Shown: positions 11,029 through 22,583, counted from the first letter of the stretch. The stretch: DNA of 64,000 nt from Hymenopus coronatus (GCA_030762935.1 CM060897.1:113084176-113148175); one strand, 5' to 3'. Translations and numbers: made by a program. Notes: generated by a model not told the origin, from the letters alone.

Positions 11029-11485
11029 ATGCATTTTTTGTATAGTGCTATTATCTATCTCTTACGGTTTAAACATTATGCAAAATTCTGCAAAATTCAT
11101 TCAGAATAAATAGGTCTTCGATGGCTATTCCCATAAAAGTCAAAATATACATTTTATTTGTGCTGTAGATATCTTTAATATATGGTATTTTCACCAATGT
11201 TCAAATTTTTTCCCATGAAAGGGTAGTTTAGAATGGAGTATTTTCTTGAAAGTTTTCGTGTTGTATCCTTGGAAGATACTAAACATAAATTACAAGTTTG
11301 GTACATAATCGTCTTTTCGTTTTTGAGCAATGCTCTCCACAGACACACACGGACCTTTTTTCTGAAAATGATTTGAATTAGGGACCACAAAACATATATT
11401 TCCGGTGAAAGTTCGACACCGAATTTGTGGGTGGAATACATTCTCTAGCTACTATGCACATTTTATTTACATACGTACTTGGAGA
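11029..11485 (+). repeat. F1 tail half, inverted against the previous copy
   Basis: Plus orientation from TATCTCTTACGGTTTA through AAAGGGTAGTTTAG, GTATCCTTGGAAGATAC and CACACACGGACCTTTTTT to CTTGGAGAAAGTAA. It joins the previous minus copy at the cores, so the two form an imperfect foldback. Confidence 0.8.
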
Positions 11486-11994
11486 AAGTAACAGTCGCTA
11501 AAAAGAAGTACTTCTGTGTTCTTTTAACTGGAGATTTAAGATCATTATATACATTAAGCATAAAACACCCTTGTAGCCTGAATGCAGAGTTTTAAGCACG
11601 TTAATAGTACCAGAATGATTGCATTATTCGTATATCAAATAATCCAATTATGGCATACTTTTACCTGCAAAGTAGAGTATAGTGTTTGTTGTCCGTTCTT
11701 CTCTCTTGCTCGCTCTCTGTTTCTCTCTCTGTGCAGATAATTAAATGCTACAAGAGCTTACAAAAGGCTTTAGTTTTTAATATTTAACAAACTATGGTAA
11801 CTGAATATAAGAGCCCATTAAAAACGTTGTTTTTTAGTTTCAATTAAGTGACATACACAGCTATAAGCGCATTTCTGGCAAAACAATAATGTTATTTTCA
11901 TGTACCGGATGTTAAACCACAAAATCGGATTCTGCTTACATAAGCATAAAGTGTGTATATATTCATAAGCAAAAAATCTGCCTTGTTAAAATCA
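11486..11994. other. Unique stretch with CT-rich tract
   Basis: No gene or known repeat. A CTCTCTTGCTCGCTCTCTG-like pyrimidine tract lies near 11700-11732. Confidence 0.35.
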
Positions 11995-12620
11995 ATGACT
12001 CTCTACATCTCTGTACAAAGTATTGTTAAAACTTATTCTTTTATCTACTTCATGTTAGTCGAGATAAACATTAGCACACGTGATCTTATTACTTGCTTCC
12101 TTATAAGTAGGAGGAAAATAAGTTGATACACTAGGCTAAAGTGATAGTAAAATCTTTCAAAAGCCGGTTGTCTTGTGGTTGAAATCCGTTTCTATACATT
12201 CCCACAAGTTAACAAATTCCAGTATGAAAAGAAGTATTTTAAACCTGAAACTAATAAAAAGGAATATCTCTGAAATGGTCCAATCCACGAAAAATATGTA
12301 TATTACATAAATTAGAATTTCAATGAGATCTATATTGTGTATTTTTTTTTGTCTATCTTTTGCGGTTTACCAGTTATGCAAATTTCACCAAAACTCATCT
12401 TGAATAAAGAGGTCATCAGAGGCTATCTCTAGAAAATTCAAGATATATATTATTTGTTATGTAAATAGGTATCTTTATTATACGGCATTTTAATTAAAAT
12501 CATTAGGGCCATATTTTTCATGTAAAGGGAAGTTTGGGATGAGGGGACTTTTTTTTCCTCCAAAATCTTCAAGTCACATTCTTGGAAGAGATTAAACATA
12601 AATACCCACTTTTCATTTTT
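11995..12620 (+). repeat. F1 outer copy, left part
   Basis: Plus orientation from CTCTACATCTCTG (head edge degraded) to ACCCACTTTTCATTTTT. The copy is interrupted inside its CGTTTTTGAG motif by the minus F1 at 12621-13491 and resumes at 13492. Confidence 0.85.
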
Positions 12621-13491
12621 ACTTTCTCTATGCGCACTATGTACATAGTGTATAGAGAATGTATTGCACTCCACCAAAAAATTCGATACCGAGATTTCAC
12701 CGGAAATATATGTTTTAGGGTCCCCTGTATCCAAAAAAAGTATTTTCAGAAACAGGTCCGTGTGTGTATGTGTGTCCGTGTGTCCATGTGTCCGTGTGTC
12801 AGTGTGTTCGTGTGTCTGTGAACACGATAACTCAAAAACGAAAAGTGGGTATTTAAGTTTAGTATCTTCCAGGGATGCGACTCGAAGATGTTGAGAAAAA
12901 TCCCCCCACCCCAAACTACCCTTTAATGGAACTTTTTTCGAAAAGTTTGATTTTCTAAAAAATGGATCTAACGATTTTGATTAAAATATCGCATATTAAA
13001 GTTATTTACCTGACAAATAAAATGTATATTTTGAATTTTTTGGGAATAGCCTCTGAAGGCTACTTTATTCTGGATGAATTTTTCATAACTACTAAACCAT
13101 AAGAGATGGGCCAAAGCTTATCCCACAAAAATGAAGAGCACGTTAAAACACACAATTAATGTTATATACATTTTTTTTTCGTGGAGTTGATCGTTTTTGA
13201 GATATTCCTCTTTCTTGGTTTCAGCTTTGAAAAACTTATACTTTTCTCATACAGGAATTTGTCAACTCCTGTCCATACAAACAAAGGAACATCAGTCACA
13301 TAGCAACCAGCTTTTGGCTTCCACTTTAACCTATGGTACTCCCTTATTTCGCTTCTACTTACAGTAAAGCAAGAAATAAGACTATTTCTGCTAATTTTTC
13401 TAGATTAACATGAAATAAATAAAAGATAAGCTTATTAACAATAATAATTTACAGAGATATAGAGAAAGTCATGTGAATGAAACACATCAGA
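12621..13491 (-). repeat. F1 full-length copy nested in another F1
   Basis: Complete minus-orientation element from ACTTTCTCTATGCGC with an intact CTATGTACATAG palindrome to GTGAATGAAACACATCAGA. TTTTT flanks both ends and the outer F1 resumes with TTTTTGAGTTAC. This gives the clearest view of F1 boundaries (871 bp). Frames of up to 154 codons across it encode Cys-Val and His-Thr runs from the GT repeat and are not genes. Confidence 0.85.
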
Positions 13492-13692
13492 TTTTTGAGT
13501 TACTATTTCACAGACACACGTACACAGAGACCCAACCACAAACAGACACACATGACACTTTTTCTAAAAATGCTTTTTTTTTTGTTTACCGGGGACCCTA
13601 CTTCCTGTGAAATCTCCGTATCGAATTTTTGTGTGGAGTGCAATACTATATCTACCTACGTACCACGCAATATGTAGAGAAAGTAACAAAAG
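13492..13692 (+). repeat. F1 outer copy, right part
   Basis: Resumption of the 11995 copy: TTTTTGAGTTACTATTTCAC, a CACACG-type microsatellite, AAATCTCCGTATCGAATTTT and the tail ATGTAGAGAAAGTAAC. The palindrome is degraded. Confidence 0.85.
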
Positions 13693-13799
13693 GAATCACA
13701 TACCGGGCAAGCAATGGGTTTTGTTTGGTTTTGGTTTTTTCAGTTCATCGTCAACATGGGTACAGTTTTGTTGAATAAAACATTAGTATTTTTATTCAT

Positions 13800-14345
13800 A
13801 CTGCTTTATATCATGACTCTACACTAAGTAATAGGACACCACTGATTCAATGCTTTTACGAAAGCAAGAGGAGGTTTTCTGAAGGTTTGGCAACATTTAG
13901 AACTCTTAACGATTAAAGAGTAAGCCCATGTTCCATTTGTAATTATGGAGATTTAATAAGAAAGTTTCAGGAAACATGTTCTATTTCTGATAAAAATACA
14001 TCTGGAAGGCCTAAAGTCACCAATAATATCAGTGTGCTTCATGCAAATAATTACCTAGATTTTTTACGATTATTACATCAGTAAACAAATGGCCACCGCG
14101 ATCTCCAGATCTCAATCCGACCGACTTTTGGTTGTGGGATTACCATAAAGAACGAGTTTACCTGACACTTCCAACAAAGAAGCTATCTCGCAGAGTAATT
14201 GCTGATATTCCAAGACCACCTGCAACATGCTGTACATGGAATCGCAGAAAGAATGGTGTGCGTTGAACATCTTCCCAATGTTTTATGGAACCCCATTATT
14301 TTATCATTATGTGACTTCTGTCGCTATTTTCCTATCTTGAATATT
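13800..14345 (+). pseudogene. Tc1/IS630-like transposase relic, internally deleted
   Basis: Plus-strand pieces in changing frames. SLWRLIKKFQET and SDKNTSGRPKVTNNIS (13930-14030) match the N-terminal linker. NKWPPRSPDLNPTDFWLWDY and KERVY (14085-14160) match the C-terminal DDE block; the Asp in NPTDF fits the third acidic site. The tail VIADIP...IAERMVCVEHLPN fits the family C-terminus. The catalytic middle is gone and frameshifts are present. Confidence 0.7.
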
Positions 14346-14348
14346 ATA

Positions 14349-14430
14349 CGAGGGCCATCCAGAAAGTGACAAACGATTTGGCTTAACTAAATATGAAAGA
14401 AAGTTATCAGAATTTAGAAAAATTGTTACA
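14349..14430 (+). mobile_element. Solo Tc1/mariner terminal repeat
   Basis: TA followed by CGAGGGCCATCCAGAAAGTG, the same end as at 7591-7624 (3 differences in 34 bp), with inward similarity continuing for about 70 bp. No partner end was found nearby. Confidence 0.6.
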
Positions 14431-14726
14431 AAGCAATTCCATAGAATATTAAAAATAATATAAAATATTTTAATCTATGACACATAGTCGAGAATAAATA
14501 GAGTATGAAACTTTACTGTTAACTCACTCCGCTCGTTTCACAACACCCTATCTTAGTTACTGCCATTATAATAATATCGTTGTATAATATGCTATTACAA
14601 ATACATTACTATAATAATACATGTTTTAAATCAATACAAATGTATTGACTTAAAATCAATAAACATTGTAAGTAGAAAAGCTCCCTTAATTGTAAACTGA
14701 AAAAAATCATTAAAAATATCTTGAGT
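14431..14726. other. AT-rich unique stretch
   Basis: Very AT-rich; TA- and AAT-rich, with no coding frame or known repeat. Confidence 0.3.
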
Positions 14727-15338
14727 AAGTGTGTGTGGACAGCATAACTAAAAACGAAAAGACCATTAAATACCAAACTTCTTATTTAAGTTTAATACAG
14801 TACAAAGGCTCGACACGAAGATTATCAGGAGTATTCCTCCACCCCATACTACTCTGTACATGGAAAAATCTTTGAAAATATTTTTTTCTCAAAAATGGCT
14901 CTGACGATATTAATTAAATAATATATGTATGTTTAAAATTTTTATGACAAACGAAATATATATCCTGAATTTTCTGGAATAGCTTCTGAATACCTCTTCA
15001 TTCTGGATAACTTTTCTGTAACTTATAAACCGTAAGAGATAGACAAAAACTTACTACACAAAAATGAAGATTTCGTTAAAACACACAATTTGTCACTTTT
15101 TTGTGGAATTAATCTTTTTCAAGATATTCCGTGGTATTGATCTCAATTTTACGCTATTTAAGCCTTTCTCAAATGGGAAGTAATATTTCTTTTCGTTTCT
15201 CCATTGTTTTATCCCTGGAAAGCTAAGAGAACTGAATTTCAATTATTTCACATAGTGAACGGCTTTTAAAAGATTAGATTATCGCTACAGCCTAGAGTAT
15301 TCCCTTTTTCTCTTTTACTTACAGGGAAGATAGTAATA
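14727..15338 (-). repeat. F1 copy, left part, split by mariner
   Basis: Minus orientation from GTGTGTGGACAGCATAACT through GACACGAAGATT, CTGTACATGG and GTAAGAGATAGAC to AGGGAAGATAGTAATA. It resumes at 16607 with TAAGACCACTTCTGC. Confidence 0.85.
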
Positions 15339-16606
15339 CGAGGAGACTTCAATAAGTCCCTATAAGAAGATAGAAAAACAAAATTTTTTGGTGGATTTTT
15401 TTTTTTATTTTCAGTATAATCTCTTTTTAGCCGATACACTTTCTTCAGCGTCTCTTCAAGTGGTTTAAGCCCTCCAGAACGTAGGATTTCGGAAGGTTCT
15501 CAAAATAGACAACTATTTGGCAGATGATCTCTTCGTTAGACGTGAATCATTTTCCGTAGAGCCACTTTTTGAAGTTTGGAAATAAAAACCAGTTACGGGG
15601 GTCCAAATCTGGTGAATATGGTGGATGATATAGCAACCCAAATCTTAATTCTACAATTTTTGTCATAGAAACTGCACAGGGGTGCACCCTTGCATTGTTT
15701 TGATGGATGAAAATCTTTTTCTTTGATAGAGGAGGTGTTTTTTCTTGATTTCTCCGTTTAACCGATGCAATAACGATGTATAATACTCTTAATTTATTGT
15801 CCTTCACTTCTTCAAGTAATCAATGCACATAATTCCACAAGCATTCCAAGAAACCTAGGTCATCACCTTGTCTGCAGATTTCATCACTGTTTCTTTCTTC
15901 GTAGTAGGTTTGCCTATAAAACTCATTGATTTGACTGTACTTTTGTCTTTGGAGTGTAGTAATGTGTCCACGTTTCGTTTGCAGTTATGTATCGACGCAG
16001 AAGTTGTCAGTATTGCGACAAAAAAGTGCCAAATCAGCTTTAGAATCAATCACATGATTGCGTCTATTCTCCATTGAGAGCATCCATCTTGCTGAGACCT
16101 TTGTCAGACCTAATTTTGGTGCAAAATTGAGAACACTGTGCCTTGTTATATGCCTGGGACCTCTACTATTTCGCGAACTTTGATTCGTCGATCACTAAAA
16201 CCATATCCTGGATCTTGTCAATAATTTTGGAAGAAGTCACTTCCACTGCACGTCCGGAACGATGTTTATCGCTTATGAATGTACGGCCACGCTTAAATTA
16301 ATTTATCCAATTGTAAATTGTTGCAAACGCAGGAACAGATGTGCCATGAAGGTCATACAACTCGACTTTTATCTCTTTCGGTGTTAAAAAGTGTTTAATC
16401 ACCGCACGAAACTCGTTTTTGTTTCATCTTTGTGGAGAAGTACAAGGTTGTTGATTCAATCAGCTATGGCACGGAAACCAAGTGTTGGATATAGCCGAAA
16501 CTTTAATCACCATCAAGTATGAGACGACGGTTTCTAAATACAAGCTTTTTTTGATAACACGAGTGTAACTTTTTGGACTTCCATAGGACTTATTGAACGC
16601 CTATAG
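15339..16606 (-). mobile_element. mariner element inserted in F1
   Basis: A 1268-bp element between duplicated TA dinucleotides (15337-15338 and 16607-16608). Ends are CGAGGAGACTTCAATAAGTC and the inverted CTATAGGCGTTCAATAAGTC. Removing the element restores the F1 motif AGTAATAAGACC exactly, so it jumped into an existing F1 copy. Confidence 0.9.
15480..16450 (-). pseudogene. mariner transposase, catalytically dead
   Basis: Multiple frameshifts and stops. The protein can still be followed: TANETWTHYYTPKTK near 15960-16000 (first acid site), FIHQNNARVH near 15685-15715 (second), YSPDLDPRNWFLFPNFKKWL near 15555-15625 (third). Families with this DD34D layout have Asp at all three sites; here all three read Asn. 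The longest open piece is 15547-15807. It cannot encode an active transposase. Confidence 0.85.
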
Positions 16607-16722
16607 TAAGACCACTTCTGCTAATGTTTATTTCAAGTAGCATGATAGAACAATAATCATTTGTAAGGAAAATTTGTTTGCGTAACAGATAGAGAAAGCC
16701 ATGTGGATGGAACACATCAGAA
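16607..16722 (-). repeat. F1 copy, right part after mariner
   Basis: Continues the 14727 copy: TAAGACCACTTCTGCTAATG, AATCATTTGTAAGG, then AGAGAAAGCCATGTGGATGG and ACACATCAGA at the head. Confidence 0.85.
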
Positions 16723-16897
16723 ATTTTCAAAACTGTTTTGTAAATTTTTACAAAATTCATTATATATTTTGTTGCTACTTCTTTCAAGTGCATATATCCC
16801 AATTAAAATTAAGTATCCTATTTCATCTTTGAGTGTTGCAATTATTAAATTCTATAATCTACCACGTGTAGCTATTAATTTTATCTCTCCAATTTTT

Positions 16898-17774
16898 ATT
16901 TTCTCTATACGCACTATGTACATAGTGCATAGAGAAGGTATTGCACTCCAGCCAAAAATTCGATACCGAGATTTCACCGGAAATATATGTTTTAGGGTCC
17001 CCGATATCCAAAAAAAGCATATTCACAAAAAGGTCCGTGAGTCCGTGTGTCAGTGTCTCCGTGTGTCCGTGTGTCTGTGAACACGATTACTCAAAAACGA
17101 AAAGTCAGTAAAATACCAAACTTGGTATTTAAGTTTAGTATCTTCCAGGGATGCGACCCGAAGATTTTGAGAAAAATCCCTCTACCCCCAACTACCCTTT
17201 ACATGGAACGTTTTTCGAAAATTTTGATTTTCTCAAAAATGGCTTTAACGATTTTGATTAAAATTTCGTATATTAATAATATTTACCTGACAAATAAAAT
17301 GTATATCTTGAATTTTCTAGGAATAGCCTCTGAAGAGTAGTTTATTCTGGATGAATTTTACTAAATTTTGAATAACTGCTAAACCGTAAGAGATGGACAA
17401 AAGCCTACCACACAAAAAATCTAGAGCACATTAAAACACAATTTATGTTATATAATTCTTTCGTGGAGTTCGTCGTTTTTGAGACATTCCTTATTTTTGG
17501 ATTCTGCTATGAAAAAGTTATATTTTTCTCATACAGGAACTTGTCAACTCCGATCCATATAAACAAAAGAACTTCATTGACATAGCAACCAGCTTTTCAC
17601 TATGACTTTAACATATGGTAGTCCCTTATTTCGCTCCTACTTTCAAGGAAGCAAGTAATAAGACTATTTGTGCTTATTTTTTCTGATTAGCATTAAGTAA
17701 ATATAAGTATAAGCTTTTTAAGAATAATTTGTTGCAGGGATATAGAGAAAGTCATGTGAATGGTACACATAAGA
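16898..17774 (-). repeat. F1 full-length copy
   Basis: Minus orientation, near-complete, about 877 bp. It has the palindrome around 16905-16935, GTCCGTGTGTC microsatellite, TACCAAACTTGGTATTTAAG, and the head AAAGTCATGTGAATGGTACA. It is among the best-preserved copies and useful for a consensus. Confidence 0.9.
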
Positions 17775-17785
17775 TTTTTTATAAG

Positions 17786-18300
17786 TAGGTCTACTGCTAA
17801 TGATGGTCGTTTCTTACTCTATTATATATCATTATATATTCGTTTAAGTCCATAGTTTCTTTGTGGTTTACTTTTTCTGCCAGGTTCGTATAAAGTGAAA
17901 TATAGTTTCACTCCTAATACACTTTCTCACACTTTATTTAGTTGAAAATAAATTTGAGGACATGTTACCTCAGTATTTTACTTGTTTTGCAATTTCAATT
18001 TAATTTAAAGGATTAAATACCGTTGGCGTTGCAACTGGTCATTCCCCTTTTCCAGATCAGGCACCAGTTCTTTTTGTATGTGTTTATTTATAGTGATAAA
18101 ATATAATTTATTCCACTCAAATTGTGCCATATTATCTCAGTAATTATAAGTAATTTATTACAAGTAATCAAAATTGCTAGTTATCATGCAATATTGGTTA
18201 AAACGAATAATTAACATGTTTGAAAATATGCAAACAAAGCCACCTGTAATTTTATAATACAAAATACGTTTTTATTGATTTCATAATACAGAAATATATT
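17786..18300. other. AT-rich unique stretch
   Basis: No repeat or frame recognised. Confidence 0.3.
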
Positions 18301-18301
18301 A

Positions 18302-19375
18302 CCTTCTCTAATATGCATGTCCAATGCACATAGTAGATATTAAAGGGATTGTATTCCGCCCAAGTATTCGATACCGAAGTTTCACTGGAAATACATGTTT
18401 TGAGACTTCCTGATTACAAAAGCAGCATTTTTAGAAAAAGATCCGCGCGCGTGTGTGTCTGTGGACAGTATAAGTCAAAAACGAAAAGACCGTTAAAGAC
18501 TAAACTTGTTATTTAAGTTAGGTATCTTCCAAAGATGCAAAACGAACATTTGCAGGGAACCCCCGACATGTAAACACTTTCTAAACTTTTGATTTTTTCA
18601 AAAATGGCTCTAAGGATTTTTATTAAAATACCATATATTTAACACATTTTCATGACAAACGAAATTTATATCTTAGATTTCCTGGAAACGCCTCTAAAGA
18701 CCTCGTAAATCATAAGGGATAGACAAAACCTTATTTACTACACAAAAAATGTAAATCTCATTAAAACACAATTTATGTTACATATATCTTTGTAAGGTTA
18801 GCTATTCCCGAGATATTTATTGTTATTGGTTCCGATATGAAACTACTCAGATTTTTCTCAAGTGGGAAGTTTACTTTCATTTCATCTATTTTTTTTTTTT
18901 ACTCTCGAGAATGCAAAAGAGATTCGAAATGAATTGTTTCACACAATGAACTTTTAACAGTTTTGGCTATCGCTTTAGCCTAGTGCATTCCCTCAATTCC
19001 CTTCTACTTACAAGAAAGCAAGTAATAAGACCATTTCTAAAGCCTACCTAGGTAGTGTGGTGGTAGCGTGTCTACCTCACATTCAACAGATCGCGAGTTC
19101 CAATGTCGATTAGGGTGAGATAACAGGATAAGGTTTTTTTAGAGGTTTTCCCTTATCCTAAGAAGACGAATGTGGAGTAACTTTAAGCTTCATGGATCCC
19201 GAGATCATTTGAGCATAATTTCACCGACTTCATTCTTTGTCCCGTATAACCAAAGAGGTTAAAGGACGTTAAACTTTAAAAAACAACACATTTCTGCTAA
19301 AGTTTATCTTGAGCAGCCTTACGTATGGAAGTTTCGTTTATGGAACAACTACAAAGTCACGCGAATAGAAAACAT
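18302..19375 (-). repeat. F1 copy interrupted by SINE-B
   Basis: Minus orientation: CTTCTCTAATATGC tail, CGATACCGAAGTTTCACTGG, GCGCGTGTGTGT repeat, then core and head ACGCGAATAGAAAACATAAG. SINE-B occupies 19039-19288. Confidence 0.85.
19039..19288 (+). mobile_element. SINE-B, tRNA-derived
   Basis: Box-A-like GTGTGGTGGTAGCGTGTC and box-B-like GCGAGTTCCAATG, followed by a body with GATAAGG...CCTTATCC, GGAGTAACTTTAAGCTTCAT and GACGTTAAAC plus an A-rich tail. Flanked by a CATTTCT duplication (19032-19038 and 19289-19295) within F1. Confidence 0.85.
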
Positions 19376-20250
19376 AAGATTTATGTGTCATTTTGATACC
19401 AGAGTGTCGCCTTAATACTTCAGTATGAATTGAAATGTTGATACACGGATATACAGGGACAATTTTGTTTGCATGTAACTGTACATTAGGTTCTTAATTT
19501 TCTTTCCTTACCTTTCCCTCTCTGTCCAGGAGAATCTAAATTATCACAACTAATATACCTTCGGGTTCTCAGTAAACGTTAATTCTGAATATGGAATGTG
19601 CTGACAGTAGTTGAATTAAGAGAAAAGGAACAAGAGAAGCAGACACAAACTCTCTCGGTCGAGTTGACATGGCCAGCTCGCTTTTGGTTTTTGCAGTCTT
19701 CTACTTGGAGTTGGTACTAATGACGTCCTTTAGCAAGAGAGAAAGGGAATGAAGAGCTTGGAGTGGTTTCTTCTCACAGCACTGCGAGCGAGCTCAGTCA
19801 ATCTTAAATTTATTACGAGGACCTTGACAAATGTGCGCATCTGTTTTCTTTTTTCCGACGTTGGTAACATTTTCGCGCACAGGCATCCGCGTGTAACTCT
19901 TTTGTTAGGGAGACAGGAGAGCTGTTTTGTTTCCTAGCTTGTTGCGTACTCACGCAGCGCACTATAAACATAATCACTCATTCAGAGAGGATGCGTACAC
20001 ACACCCCAACACATTCATACGACATGTACCTTTCTCTGTTGTGTTGATAACCATATAAAGCGTTTGTTTGTGAGGAAACCAGGGTCCTGCGGGATATGAC
20101 GTGTTGGGGCAACTGTGGTAGGTTAGTAACAGCTTGCATCATTTGGTGTATACATAACGTTAAATGAAATCTTATCAGTTACAACTTCATACATACATTA
20201 TTACTTTCCTGGAGTTGCTGAATTTATATAACATCCTGGTTATTTATGTA
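19376..20250. other. Unique stretch, somewhat GC-richer
   Basis: Contains a 62-codon frame (19749-19937) of no recognised family. I cannot assign a function or exon structure. Confidence 0.3.
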
Positions 20251-20549
20251 CTAGGGTCGGCTGATAAGTCCCGGGCCTCTAAATGAAAACAGGATTTAAA
20301 TATATGTTTTGCTTTATTTCTCAACATAATCTCCAAAAAAGGTGATACGTTTGTCATGTCGGTGTTCTAATTTAATCACACTATCTCTGTAGTGCGTTTA
20401 TCAAGGTCCTCAAAATGAGTGCGGTACCGATGCCTCCCGCGGTCAGAAAAATAGCCCCGAAGTCCCCCGGACCCTTAAAGGCCCCTAATTACATAGCCTC
20501 CAAGCTTCCCCAAGGCAGGTAGACTCCCGGACGAAACACGTAATAGTTG

Positions 20550-20691
20550 CAGTTTGGTGTTTATAATATTTGATGAAGCATTACATACTTCTAATAGAGA
20601 ATGTTACATTTTTTGCGTTTATGATTAATAACGAAGAAAAACAGTTCCAGTTTGGTGTTTATAATATTTGATGAAGCATTACATACTTCTA
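20550..20691 (+). repeat. Direct repeat, two 44-bp units 98 bp apart
   Basis: CAGTTTGGTGTTTATAATAT... occurs at 20550 and again at 20648, nearly identical over about 44 bp, inside the MULE-like element. Confidence 0.85.
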
Positions 20692-20709
20692 GTGGAAGAT
20701 GTTACAATG

Positions 20710-21050
20710 GTTACTTCTTCTCTGTTTTCTCTCTTCAGTTGCTGGCATATTAGTTTTGATGTCCTTTCACATATATCTTCCGTAGCTTTTCTCTTCAGAT
20801 CACAAAGTACTTTCTGTCTCTAAATTTTGTCACCAGGTGGTGCCGCGTGGTTATGGTCCTCTTGAGTATCCAGGACATCTATTTCTTCATTGGAAAAGGT
20901 TTTAATAAAACTTTTGAAACTTTTAACATTGCACGTCCATCGCGCTACCTCACTTTTTAAACACTCCAGGAATCCGAAAGTGTAGTCGTTCCGAAGTAGA
21001 CTTTTCCTTCCTGTCCTACTCACCGTAACTTCAGTCTCGTCGGAAAACAT
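20710..21050 (-). pseudogene. FLYWCH-type zinc-finger relic
   Basis: Minus-strand frame from 21050 reads GRKSLLRNDYTFGFLE, RWTCNVK, then DTQEDHNHAAPPGDK. The order GRK..L...Y.F, W-C and H-N-H is the pattern of FLYWCH fingers, which are common at the N-terminus of insect MULE transposases. After one stop the same frame continues RQKVLCDLKRKATEDICERT. The function would be DNA binding. No DDE domain remains. Confidence 0.55.
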
Positions 21051-22287
21051 GTTAACTGTGAACTAATTTGCCGTGCACTGAAAGAAATCAAGGAAAGAAT
21101 TAGGCCTACCCGTTTCACCGCACCTGTTGTTACCTGCTAAGCTTACCTGGGTACGGGAGGCTTCGGTCCTGCGCCCCTCAAAATACCTAGCTGTTTACCG
21201 CATCAATGACCTTTTCATTGCTGTGAAATATTCGTCCTCCAAAAAGTTTTTTGAGGTTTGTGAACAGGTGGAAGTCACTGGATGATAGATCTAGCGAATA
21301 AGGTGGATATTCAAGCAATTCGAACATTTTTTCCATTGCAATAGCTGAACGATGGGCCGGAGTGTTGTGATGAAACAAAATTTTTTTTTTTTACCAAATG
21401 AGGTATTTTTCTTTTCACCTCATCACTCAAACTTGCATTATGTTTGCGTAGTAATCACCAGAGATACTTTTACCATTTTCCAAGTAATCAATAAAAATAA
21501 TTCCCTGCACATCCCAGGAGACACACCCCATAATCTTGGTAGCTGGCAAAATTTACTTTGCCTTTTTTGGAGTTGGTTCACCTGGCGCAATGCACTGTTT
21601 TAACTGTGATTTACTTTCTGGAGTGTAGTGACGTATCCAAATTTCATCCATGGTAATAAGCCGTCTCAAAAATTCACTGGGGTTTTTGCGGTAGAGCTCC
21701 ACATTCTTAACAGAAACAGTTTTTCTTTGCAACTTTTGATCAGGCGTCAACAAACGCGGCACCCATTTTGCACAGACCTTATGAAATCCCAAAACGTTAC
21801 TTAAAATATTACCTGCTCGTTCTTTTGATATGCCTCTGCTATCTCAAACATCTTTAATCTGCGCTCTTCCAGTACTAAACGATGAATTTTTCAATGATCT
21901 CTGGAGTTGTCACTTCTATAGGGTCCAGAGGAGGCTCATCACTAGTGCTCGTACGCCCCATTTTAAACTCTGCAACCCACGTTTTAATCATTGAATATGA
22001 AGGGGCAGAGACTTTCAATGTACTGTCCATTTCTTCCTTGATTTTTTAGGCATTAAGCTTTTCAAATAGAAGCATTTAATCTCTGCTCATTTTTCAAAAC
22101 CCTCCATTTTCGTGAAGACTCTACAGTTGTCCTGTTTAAAGTGCTGTCATTCGAAAACTAATCAAGCTATTGACCTGTAACTATGGATACAAACTAGTCT
22201 AGAATTAAACTATACGCTGCTACCGTCTAACTGGCTTAGTGGCGCCATATCTGTGTGAGGCCCGGGACTTATCAGCCGACCCTCGCG

Positions 22288-22570
22288 TATGTACCCTTCC
22301 TTTTAACTTACAACCTCATCAGTTTTGTTACTAAGAATCTCTCTTTCTTTGACGATATTGCTCCTCCAGTTCTCTCTTACTTTCCCTGTATAATTACCCA
22401 GTTATTTCGAAATTTTTCTTATTGTTTCCAAAATCTTTCTCTGGCGGTACTTAGTTTTTATTCCATATTTCTTCTTCCCACTTTTTAATTTCTTTGCACT
22501 TACTTATACAGCGTAAATTGTAAACGGCATTGTCACATAGTGGGCATAGACTTGTATCAACTTATAGACC
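22288..22570. other. T-rich unique stretch
   Basis: Pyrimidine-rich; the 22255-22488 frame is a composition artefact that begins in the mariner end. Confidence 0.3.
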
Positions 22571-22583
22571 TTTTAATAACATT

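Larger units (their letters stand above)
20417..21176 (-). mobile_element. Mutator-like (MULE) non-autonomous element
   Basis: Terminal inverted repeats GAGTGCGGTACCGATGCCTC (20417 on) and GGGCGCAGGACCGAAGCCTC (inverted, ending 21176), 18 of 23 identical by eye. Flanked by the 8-bp duplication CTCAAAAT (20409-20416, 21177-21184) inside the mariner reading frame. The GGG-like terminus, an 8-bp duplication (MULEs 8-11) and a FLYWCH-like frame support Mutator over Merlin or hAT. Confidence 0.65.
20290..22080 (-). pseudogene. mariner transposase relic
   Basis: N-to-C on the minus strand: VCAKWVPRLLTPDQK and LITMDEIWIRHYTPESK (21553-21792; first Asp kept). FHHNTPAHRS (21340-21378) has lost the second Asp. 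YPPYSLDLSSSDFHLF (about 21255-21305) keeps the third. Beyond the nested insert comes KLEHRHDKRITFFGDYVEK with a normal stop near 20318. It is inactive because of frameshifts and the lost Asp. Confidence 0.85.
20251..22287 (-). mobile_element. mariner element carrying a nested MULE-like insert
   Basis: Ends are a perfect 27-bp inverted repeat starting AGGGTCGGCTGATAAGTCCC (20253-20279 and 22257-22283). Without the 760-bp insert at 20417-21176 the element is about 1.27 kb, normal for mariner. The transposase reads on the minus strand in broken frames. Confidence 0.9.

Noticed and set aside
12450..12914. 154-codon frame, and similar 70-125-codon frames in other F1 copies, as a conserved protein
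   Set aside because: They read through the GT/CA microsatellite (Cys-Val or His-Thr runs) and the palindrome, and appear in different frames and strands. The similarity reflects DNA repeat identity, and starts and stops are not conserved.
20417..21176. hAT or Merlin origin of the insert
   Set aside because: An 8-bp duplication alone would allow them, but the termini do not fit hAT YARNG and the FLYWCH-like frame favours a MULE.
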